Shown here piece by piece: positions 1-5,246 of a DNA stretch of 5,246 bases. Source of the DNA: an uncultured Lachnospiraceae bacterium. GTDB taxonomy: Bacteria > Bacillota > Clostridia > Lachnospirales > Lachnospiraceae. The notes under the pieces were generated by a model. The model was not told the origin of the DNA, did no database searches, and saw only the letters and a program-made list of their open reading frames with translations. The first letter of the stretch is position 1. Each line of letters opens with the position of its first letter. Made by a program: the position numbers and the translations under genes. The DNA lies in NCBI GenBank assembly GCA_937915975.1, contig CALGGL010000396.1, positions 1 to 5,246 of the forward strand, read 5' to 3'.

Positions 1-1
1 T

Positions 2-1252
2 ACAAAAGTATATAACACAGGAAGACTTGGGCGGGAGATGATGAGATGGCAAAGAAAGGGCAGACTTCAGGGATATGGATGTATTTGCAGTAATATCAAA
101 GGATTGTCATTGATCAATCGAAGATACGGAACACATGTTGGCGATATGGTGTTAACAAAGTTTGCGTCTGTTATCAGTCAGACTATTAGTAAAGATGAAC
201 GTATGGCAAGGATTGGCGGTGACAATTTTATGTTCATACTTCATAGTGAACGTATAGATGAAATGCTCTCAGCTCTTGGAAGGGTAACTGTTCCGGTTGA
301 TGTTGGAGATGGAGTTGTAGTTTTTAATTTGGAAAACCGTTGTGGTATATATGTGATAGAACAAGGAGATGCCTTTGGCGAGATTCTTGATGCAGCATAT
401 CTTGCGGTACACCAGGCAAAACAGCCATCACTTCCGGATAATATATGGTTTGACCAGAGTTTGCTTGCCCAGACTTTTGAGAGAAAGAATATATTGGCAC
501 AGTATAAGAAGGGAATTGCGAACAGGGAATTCGTTGCATACTATCAGCCAAAGGTGGATATGACAGATGACAGCCTGTGTGGGTGTGAGGCTTTAGTGCG
601 CTGGCAGCAGGGAGACTCTCTAGTGCCTCCATTTAAATTCATTCCCTTGTTAGAGGATGAGGGAAGTATTACAGATCTTGATTTCTACATTTTTGAAAAT
701 GTGTGTCAGGATATAAGGAGCTGGCTTGAAGAAGGATATAAACCTGTAAGGGTGTCGTCTAATTTCTCCAAACTTCATCTTCAAAATTCCGATTTCGCGG
801 AGCATGTGTTAAGCATTGTTAATAAGTATCAGGTGCCTCATGAGCTTGTAGAGGTGGAACTTACTGAGTCTTCAGGATACGAGAATTTCAAGGCTTTGAC
901 GGACTTCGTCAGTATCATGAATGAGAATGATATATGTGTTTCAATTGATGATTTTGGAACAGGCTATTCTTCTCTTTCGCTGTTAAAGGATCTGAATGTG
1001 GACGTTATTAAGCTGGATAAATCATTTATTGATGCCCTTGGTAATGGGGATAATGTTAACGAAAAGCTTGTGAAGAATGTTATACATATGATAAGGGACC
1101 TTAACCGTGACATAATATGTGAGGGCGTTGAGACTAAGGAACAGGCCAGGTTCTTAATGGAGCAGGACTGCTACAAGGTCCAGGGATATCTGTATGATAA
1201 GCCCCTTCCACGTGAAGAGTTTGAGAAACGCCTGAAGACTCCTAAGTATTAA
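2..1252 (+). CDS. GGDEF-EAL protein, probable c-di-GMP phosphodiesterase with degenerate GGDEF domain (5' partial)
   Basis: The likely role is hydrolysis of cyclic di-GMP to pGpG by the C-terminal EAL domain. Counting from the Met at position 38, the EAL domain spans about residues 155-400 and keeps the expected metal and catalytic residues: E184 of EAL, N242 of SNFS, E274 of ELTES, D304-D305 of DDFGTGYSSL, K325, E362 of EGVET and Q382 of QGYLYDKPLP. The preceding GGDEF domain (to about residue 135) is degenerate: the signature reads GGDNF (60-64), and the first metal-binding Asp is Asn19. It is probably not a cyclase but may still bind GTP and regulate EAL, as in some known GGDEF-EAL proteins. 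The frame is open to the left edge. The 12 codons before Met38 include TKVYN, which matches the LTGxYN start of GGDEF domains, and no well-spaced ribosome binding site precedes position 38. The true start and any sensor domain therefore lie upstream. The family and EAL activity are well supported; the input signal is unknown. Confidence 0.9.
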   Translation, partial: TKVYNTGRLGREMMRWQRKGRLQGYGCICSNIKGLSLINRRYGTHVGDMVLTKFASVISQTISKDERMARIGGDNFMFILHSERIDEMLSALGRVTVPVDVGDGVVVFNLENRCGIYVIEQGDAFGEILDAAYLAVHQAKQPSLPDNIWFDQSLLAQTFERKNILAQYKKGIANREFVAYYQPKVDMTDDSLCGCEALVRWQQGDSLVPPFKFIPLLEDEGSITDLDFYIFENVCQDIRSWLEEGYKPVRVSSNFSKLHLQNSDFAEHVLSIVNKYQVPHELVEVELTESSGYENFKALTDFVSIMNENDICVSIDDFGTGYSSLSLLKDLNVDVIKLDKSFIDALGNGDNVNEKLVKNVIHMIRDLNRDIICEGVETKEQARFLMEQDCYKVQGYLYDKPLPREEFEKRLKTPKY

Positions 1253-1314
1253 TATGACTGGCAAAGGTGTTTGAACAGTTAATGTATAGTTTAAATAAAA
1301 GTTTCATAAAATGG

Positions 1315-1343
1315 GTGAAAAATTTAATAGAATATAGTATACT
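1315..1343 (+). promoter_or_regulatory. Probable sigma-A promoter for the EF-G-like gene
   Basis: A -10 box TATACT (1338-1343) lies 17 bp downstream of a -35-like GTGAAA (1315-1320, 4 of 6 consensus matches). This predicts transcription from about 1350 and a leader of roughly 25 nt that contains the ribosome binding site. The surrounding gap is very AT-rich. It would make the EF-G-like gene independent of the upstream EAL gene. This rests on motif matching only. Confidence 0.5.
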
Positions 1344-1363
1344 GTAACAAACAAAATATGTAT

Positions 1364-1370
1364 GGAGGTG
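1364..1370 (+). promoter_or_regulatory. Ribosome binding site that sets the EF-G-like start at 1376
   Basis: GGAGGTG lies with its GGAGG core 7 nt before the ATG at 1376. An in-frame ATG at 1358 lies upstream of this site and would add six residues (MYGGGC) encoded by the site itself, so 1376 is the better start. The protein then begins MNVFTTDKIRNVALLGHGG, a normal distance before the P-loop. Confidence 0.85.
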
Positions 1371-1375
1371 GCTGT

Positions 1376-3436
1376 ATGAATGTATTTACTACGGACAAGA
1401 TCCGTAACGTTGCCCTGCTTGGGCATGGAGGGTGTGGCAAGACTTCGCTGGTTGAAGCGATAGCGTATCTTGCCGGAATGAAAAACCGTATGGGGACGGT
1501 TGAAGCCGGTAATACAATAAGTGACTTCGACAAAGAGGAGACAAAGAGGCATTTCTCTATTAAGACATCACTTGTTCCTGTTGTATGGGAGGGTTATAAG
1601 GTTAATATCCTCGATACACCGGGCTTTTTTGACTTCGTGGGGGAAGCAGAGGAGGCTGTATCTGTTGCGGATGCTGCGATAATCGTTATATCCGGTAAGG
1701 CAGGAATCGAAGAAGGAACAATACGTGCATGTGAGAAGAGAAAGCTTCCGAGAATGTTCTTTGTTACCGATATGGATATCGATAAGGCAAGCTTCAGAAA
1801 GGTTGTTCAGGAGCTTCAGGAGATGTACGGAAAGAAGATTGCTCCTTTCCATCTTCCGATTCGTGAAAATGAGCAGTTCGTAGGATATGTAAATGTAATT
1901 CAGCAGAAGGCAAAAAGATGGAACAATCATGGTACGGTAGATAAGTTTGATGTGCCGGATTATTCTTATGAAAACTTAAATATTTGTCGTGACGCCTTAC
2001 TTGAAGCAGTTGCTGAAACCAGTGAGGAGTACTTAGAGAGATATTTTGAAGGGGATACCTTCTCAGATGATGAGATTCGTCAGGCACTTCGTGTAGGTGT
2101 ATGTGACGGCTCTGTTGTACCTGTTCTTATGGGTTCCAATACCCTTGCCAGAGGTATGTATACACTTATGGCAGATATTATCAAATATTTCCCAAGCCCT
2201 GATAAATGTAAATGTGCCGGAATCAACACCACCAACAATGAGGTGTTTGAGGCGGATTACAATTTTGCAAAGGCTAAGTCAGCCTATATATTTAAGACAA
2301 TTGCAGATCCGTATATCGGAAAATATTCACTCATAAAGGTTAATTCGGGTGTACTTAAATCCGATGATGTGCTTTATAATTATCATCGCGATGCGGATGA
2401 AAAGCTCGGAAAGCTTTATGTAATATGCGGTAATAAGGTTGAAGAGGTTAACGAGCTTCATGCCGGTGATATAGGTGCATTGGCTAAGCTTAGTGTAAGT
2501 CAGACAACAGATTCACTTTCCACAAGAAAGAATCCTGTTACATATCTTCGTGCATCTATTTCCAAGCCTTATGTTTACAGAAGATATATTGCGAAGAAAA
2601 AGGGTGATGAGGATAAGATTTCACAGGCTCTTTCAAAGCTTTTGATGGAAGACCTTACATTAAAACAGGAAAATGACAGTGAAAACGGACAGACACTTCT
2701 TTACGGTATTACCGGTCAGCACCTTGAGGTGGTACAGAGCGTGCTTCAGGAAAAGTATAAGGTTGAGATAGAGCTTATGCGTCCGAGGATTGCATTTAAG
2801 GAAACCATTCGTAAAAAGGTTGACACAGAATATAAATATAAAAAACAGTCAGGAGGCCACGGACAGTATGGTCATGTAAAGATAACCATTGAGCCGTCAG
2901 AGGATATGGAGACACCGTATATCTTTGAACAGACCGTTGTAGGCGGAGCGGTTCCTAAGAACTATTTCCCTGCGGTTGAAAAGGGTGTTGCAGAATCCGT
3001 TAAGTGCGGACCTTTGGCAAAGTATCCTGTAACCGGTGTTAAGGTTGTTTTATATGATGGAAGCTATCATTCGGTTGACTCTTCCGAGCTTGCATTTAAG
3101 GTGGCTACCGAGCAGGCATTTAAGAAGGGCTTTATGGATGCCAAGCCGGTGCTTCTTGAACCGTATGCAACTCTTAAGGTAGTGGTTCCTGATTCGTATA
3201 CCGGTGATGTTATGGGTGACCTTAACAAAAGACGTGCAAGAGTAAACGGTATGAATCCTGTTGATAACGGATATCAGGAAATCGTAGCGGATATACCTTA
3301 TCTTGAACTTTACGAATATGATACAAGACTCAATTCCATGACCAGAGGAAGCGGAACATTTTCATATGAATTTGCAAGATACGAGCAGGCACCTGATGAG
3401 GTTGCAAAGAAGGAAATAGAAGCGGCTAAGGAGTAA
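1376..3436 (+). CDS. Elongation factor G-like translational GTPase with non-canonical G motifs
   Basis: This is a 686-residue protein with the full five-domain EF-G plan, close to the usual EF-G length of about 690-700. It should be cytoplasmic and act at the ribosome, but its role is not known from sequence. The G domain covers about 1-275, with P-loop GHGGCGKTS (16-24), switch II DTPGFFDF (80-87) and the G5 region VLMGSNT (248-254). Domain II is about 298-380 and domain III about 393-470 (ITGQHLEVV where EF-G has GMGELHLE). Domain IV, about 470-590, includes GGHGQYGHVKI and GSYHSVDSSELAFK. Domain V, about 590-680, includes GDVMGDLNKRRARVNGM. It departs from canonical EF-G (AHIDAGKTT, DTPGH, NKxD, RRG): the switch II His is Phe, the NKxD site reads TDMD (131-134) and RRG reads RRA. 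This fits the EF-G-like/EF-G2 group rather than the housekeeping fusA product or the TetM-type ribosome protection proteins. The start at 1376 is chosen from the ribosome binding site. The diguanylate cyclase follows after 53 nt. Confidence 0.93.
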   Translation: MNVFTTDKIRNVALLGHGGCGKTSLVEAIAYLAGMKNRMGTVEAGNTISDFDKEETKRHFSIKTSLVPVVWEGYKVNILDTPGFFDFVGEAEEAVSVADAAIIVISGKAGIEEGTIRACEKRKLPRMFFVTDMDIDKASFRKVVQELQEMYGKKIAPFHLPIRENEQFVGYVNVIQQKAKRWNNHGTVDKFDVPDYSYENLNICRDALLEAVAETSEEYLERYFEGDTFSDDEIRQALRVGVCDGSVVPVLMGSNTLARGMYTLMADIIKYFPSPDKCKCAGINTTNNEVFEADYNFAKAKSAYIFKTIADPYIGKYSLIKVNSGVLKSDDVLYNYHRDADEKLGKLYVICGNKVEEVNELHAGDIGALAKLSVSQTTDSLSTRKNPVTYLRASISKPYVYRRYIAKKKGDEDKISQALSKLLMEDLTLKQENDSENGQTLLYGITGQHLEVVQSVLQEKYKVEIELMRPRIAFKETIRKKVDTEYKYKKQSGGHGQYGHVKITIEPSEDMETPYIFEQTVVGGAVPKNYFPAVEKGVAESVKCGPLAKYPVTGVKVVLYDGSYHSVDSSELAFKVATEQAFKKGFMDAKPVLLEPYATLKVVVPDSYTGDVMGDLNKRRARVNGMNPVDNGYQEIVADIPYLELYEYDTRLNSMTRGSGTFSYEFARYEQAPDEVAKKEIEAAKE

Positions 3437-3477
3437 TTAACTTTAATATACAATAAGGGAATAAACCAAAGCAATAT

Positions 3478-3484
3478 AGGGGAG
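3478..3484 (+). promoter_or_regulatory. Ribosome binding site of the diguanylate cyclase
   Basis: AGGGGAG ends 5 nt before the ATG at 3490. It supports that start, which also places the protein's first PAS-like repeat immediately after the initiator. No clear terminator or convincing promoter lies in the 53-nt gap after the EF-G-like stop, so read-through transcription is likely. Confidence 0.75.
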
Positions 3485-3489
3485 AGACA

Positions 3490-4830
3490 ATGGATAATAA
3501 TGATATTATTTTCAACAAAATAGCGGAAGCATTACTTATCGATTATTCAAGTGTCTATTATGTTAATGCTGTTACAAATGAATATAAGTGGTACTCAATT
3601 AATCCGGAATTCCATTCCTTGCAAATCGAGAAGGATGGTAAGGACTTCTTTGTGAATATGGCAAGAGATGCTGAACAGGTAGTTTATGAAGAGGATAAGC
3701 ATATTTTCAAAAAAGATATTCAGAAGGAAAACCTTCTTTCCAAAATGAAAAACGGTAATATGCAGAGTATAGTTTACCGTCTTGTAATAGACGGAAAGCC
3801 TGTATGGCATACGCTTCGCTTAATCAGAGAGGTTAGCGGTGATGATGATTATTTCATCCTCGGAGTTTTAAATATTGATAAAGAGATGAGGTTAAAGCAG
3901 GAGACGGAAAATCTTGAAAAGGAGCGCGAGGTCTTTAATCAGATAGCCGAGGGACTTGCTGCAAACTATGACGTTATATATTATATAGATTCAAACAGCG
4001 GTGTGTATTCGGAATATACCTCCAATTCCATTTACGGAAATCTTGAGGTTAATGAAACCGGAAATGATTTCTTTGCTGAATCTCAGGTTAATGCAGACCA
4101 GCTCGTTCACCCTGATGATGTGGAAAGAGTAAAATATGTTTTAAGCAGAGACTATATTATTTCATCTCTTGAGGAAAAGAAGCGTTTTACAGAAGATTAT
4201 CGTCTTATGATTGAGGGTAATCCGCAGCATACAAGGCTTACCATGATGTGGGCAAGTGACCGTATTCATTTTATCATCGGAGTAGAAAATATAACCGAAG
4301 AGGTAATAAGGGAAAATGAAAGGTTAAATGCCATTAAGTCAGCAAATGAAATGGCACGTAGGGATGAACTTACAGGAGCTAAAAATAAAAATGCATATCA
4401 TGAGCTTGAGGCTGCTATGCAGGGCAACATAGATAGTGGAATAGATTATTTCCCATTTGCAATAGTGGTTTGTGACCTAAATGATTTAAAGCTTATAAAT
4501 GATACATTAGGACATAAGGCCGGAGATGAGTATATAAAGATGGCTTGTCAGATGATATGTGATACTTATGCTCACAGTCCCGTATTTCGTATAGGCGGTG
4601 ATGAATTCTGCGTTTTATTATCCGAAAGAGATTATGCAAGGCGTGACGAGCTTTTAAATGAGCTTCGTGATAAGGTGCTTGATAATTTAAGAACCAGTAA
4701 CGGACCTGTTTTGGCAACGGGAATGGCGGAGTATGACATTAACGATAAACGTAAGGTGTCTGAGATTTTTGATAAAGCAGATGTAAGGATGTATGCCAAC
4801 AAGCAGGAGCTTAAGGCGATGTATGAGTAA
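3490..4830 (+). CDS. Diguanylate cyclase with two tandem PAS-like sensor domains
   Basis: The predicted reaction is condensation of two GTP to cyclic di-GMP. The protein has 446 residues, no signal peptide and no membrane segment, so it should be a soluble cytoplasmic sensor-cyclase. Two related PAS-like regions occupy about residues 5-134 and 146-273. They share FNxIAExL, a YYV/YYI strand, DFF, a YRLxIxGxPxHxxL block and FIxGVxNI. Charged linkers that could form coiled coils follow each one (about 130-148 and 268-290). The GGDEF domain (about 291-442) begins RRDELTGAKNKNAY and keeps the metal Asp D329, N337, D346, the GGDEF motif (369-373) and the C-terminal ADVRMYANK. No RxxD inhibitory site lies at the usual place before GGDEF, so classical product inhibition is not expected. 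It probably shares a transcript with the EF-G-like gene upstream. The ligand of the PAS-like domains cannot be read from sequence. Confidence 0.92.
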   Translation: MDNNDIIFNKIAEALLIDYSSVYYVNAVTNEYKWYSINPEFHSLQIEKDGKDFFVNMARDAEQVVYEEDKHIFKKDIQKENLLSKMKNGNMQSIVYRLVIDGKPVWHTLRLIREVSGDDDYFILGVLNIDKEMRLKQETENLEKEREVFNQIAEGLAANYDVIYYIDSNSGVYSEYTSNSIYGNLEVNETGNDFFAESQVNADQLVHPDDVERVKYVLSRDYIISSLEEKKRFTEDYRLMIEGNPQHTRLTMMWASDRIHFIIGVENITEEVIRENERLNAIKSANEMARRDELTGAKNKNAYHELEAAMQGNIDSGIDYFPFAIVVCDLNDLKLINDTLGHKAGDEYIKMACQMICDTYAHSPVFRIGGDEFCVLLSERDYARRDELLNELRDKVLDNLRTSNGPVLATGMAEYDINDKRKVSEIFDKADVRMYANKQELKAMYE

Positions 4831-4859
4831 TATTTATTTAACAGATAAACGCTTTGAGT

Positions 4860-4888
4860 TTGCTTGACTCATTTAATTGTGTTATAAT
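4860..4888 (+). promoter_or_regulatory. Probable extended -10 promoter for rsmE
   Basis: A perfect TATAAT (4883-4888) is preceded by TG at the extended -10 position (TGTTATAAT, 4880-4888). A weak -35, TTGCTT (4860-4865), lies 17 bp upstream. Transcription would begin at about 4895. A nearby TTGACT (4864-4869) is a better -35 match but leaves only 13 bp of spacing. The -35 region sits inside a short inverted repeat, TGAGT-N7-ACTCA (4855-4871), which might be a regulator site. Confidence 0.65.
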
Positions 4889-4923
4889 GTGGCTGTTGTG
4901 CTTTTGGGCACAGCAGCTACATT
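4886..4923 (+). repeat. 16-bp imperfect inverted repeat (hairpin) at the rsmE promoter and leader
   Basis: The left arm AATGTGGCTGTTGTGC (4886-4901) pairs with the right arm GCACAGCAGCTACATT (4908-4923) around a 6-nt loop TTTTGG. There are 16 pairs, two of them G-U when written as RNA. The left arm overlaps the last three bases of the -10 box. A transcript starting near 4895 would contain only the inner part, while read-through from the upstream cyclase would form the whole stem. No T-run follows, so it is a poor intrinsic terminator. Its role as an operator, RNA structure or weak terminator is undecided. Confidence 0.7.
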
Positions 4924-4931
4924 TATGTAAT

Positions 4932-4940
4932 AGGAAAGAG
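4932..4940 (+). promoter_or_regulatory. Ribosome binding site of rsmE
   Basis: The purine-rich AGGAAAGAG ends 7 nt before the ATG at 4948. An earlier ATG at 4943 runs directly into TAA, so 4948 is the start. It gives the typical RsmE beginning MPRFYV. Confidence 0.65.
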
Positions 4941-4947
4941 AAATGTA

Positions 4948-5210
4948 ATGCCGAGATTTTATGTTGATAAGAGCATATGTATAAATGCTGATAAGTCAAT
5001 AAATATAACAGGTGAGGATGTTAATCACATAAAAAACGTTTTAAGGCTTAAGGCGGGAGAGACCTTAACCATAAGTGACGGTGAGGGGACGGATTACCTG
5101 TGCCATATAACAAGTCTTTCTTCAGAGATGGTAACCTGTGATATAGTTGACATTGTAAAAAATGCATCCGAGCTTAAGTGTAGGATTACATTATTTCAGG
5201 GTATGCCAAA
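4948..5210 (+). CDS. rsmE: 16S rRNA (uracil-1498-N3)-methyltransferase, N-terminal part (3' end lost at contig end)
   Basis: RsmE methylates N3 of U1498 in 16S rRNA of the assembled 30S subunit, using S-adenosylmethionine. About 87 genuine residues are visible. They cover the N-terminal PUA-like RNA-binding domain: MPRFYV at the start, ITGEDVNHIKNVLRLKAGE (19-37) with the family's H..VLR motif, ISDGEG (42-47), then a strand leading into LFQGMPK (82-88), where the SPOUT methyltransferase domain begins. Family members are about 240-250 residues, so roughly two thirds is missing. The frame appears to run on to a TAG at 5230-5232, but everything after 5210 is sequencing adapter. The tail DRKSVV and that stop are artefacts, not a natural truncation. 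The gene has its own probable promoter and lies 117 nt after the cyclase. In many Firmicutes rsmE follows prmA, which is not seen here. Confidence 0.92.
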
Positions 5211-5246
5211 AGATCGGAAGAGCGTCGTGTAGGGAAAGAGTGTAGA
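5211..5246. other. Illumina TruSeq adapter read-through (non-genomic sequence)
   Basis: From 5211 to the end, 36 bases beginning AGATCGGAAGAGCGTCGTGT match the Illumina TruSeq universal adapter as it appears at the 3' end of read 2, by recollection of that sequence and with no mismatch noticed. It interrupts rsmE inside the conserved MPK segment, so the window is the end of an assembled contig with untrimmed adapter. The first base, A, could be either genomic or adapter. Confidence 0.97.

Noticed and set aside
38..40. ATG at 38 as the true start of the EAL protein
   Set aside because: The frame is open to the left edge, the preceding codons (TKVYN) match the conserved beginning of a GGDEF domain, and the purine-rich GGGAG directly abuts the ATG with no spacing.
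324..632. Antisense open frame inside the GGDEF-EAL gene, and similar frames opposite the other genes
   Set aside because: These lie opposite well-conserved coding sequence, have no recognisable domain or good ribosome binding site, and look like shadows of the real genes.
1270..1295. Possible terminator hairpin after the EAL gene (TTTGAAC paired with GTTTAAA)
   Set aside because: The stem is only 7 AT-rich pairs including one G-U, the loop is about 12 nt and no T-run follows.
1358..1375. ATG at 1358 as the start of the EF-G-like protein
   Set aside because: The ribosome binding site GGAGG (1364-1368) lies downstream of it and is correctly spaced for the ATG at 1376.
3447..3454. TATACAAT as a -10 box for the diguanylate cyclase
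   Set aside because: No reasonable -35 lies 16-18 bp upstream, and in an AT-rich gap such a match is expected by chance.
4864..4888. TTGACT plus TATAAT as a standard promoter pair
   Set aside because: The spacer is 13 bp, too short for a sigma-A promoter. The extended -10 with TTGCTT at 17 bp fits better.
5206..5232. A naturally truncated or frameshifted 94-residue RsmE
   Set aside because: The C-terminal codons and stop fall entirely within the adapter sequence.

Overview
The window carries four genes, all on the + strand, two of them cut by the window ends. The base composition is AT-rich, Shine-Dalgarno sites are strong, and the mix is an EF-G-like GTPase, an RsmE-type rRNA methyltransferase and Lachnospiraceae-style GGDEF/EAL proteins. 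This suggests a Gram-positive Clostridia bacterium, most likely a gut or rumen Lachnospiraceae. That placement is inferred from protein style, not from a search.

Layout: (1) Positions 2-1252 hold the 3' part of a GGDEF-EAL protein. Its GGDEF domain is degenerate (GGDNF) and its EAL domain looks catalytically complete, so it is probably a c-di-GMP phosphodiesterase. The frame is open to the left edge, so the N-terminus is missing. (2) A 123-nt gap holds a probable promoter and a strong ribosome binding site. (3) Positions 1376-3436 encode a five-domain EF-G-like GTPase of 686 residues whose GTP-binding motifs depart from canonical EF-G. (4) After 53 nt, positions 3490-4830 encode a diguanylate cyclase with two related PAS-like domains and an intact GGDEF domain. 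(5) A 117-nt gap holds an extended -10 promoter overlapping a 16-bp imperfect hairpin. (6) From 4948 the N-terminal part of rsmE begins.

The last 36 bases (5211-5246) are not genomic. They match the Illumina TruSeq adapter as I know it. The rsmE frame therefore ends artificially: its last six residues and its stop codon are adapter-encoded, and genomic sequence ends at about 5210.

Functionally, a predicted c-di-GMP-degrading enzyme and a predicted c-di-GMP-making enzyme flank a translation-type GTPase, followed by a ribosome-modification gene. The GTPase and cyclase are close enough to be co-transcribed; the phosphodiesterase and rsmE appear to be separate units. I see no mobile element, CRISPR array, tRNA or rRNA. 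I found no convincing new multi-gene system. The points most worth checking are the adapter tail, the altered G motifs of the EF-G-like protein, and the hairpin at the rsmE promoter.
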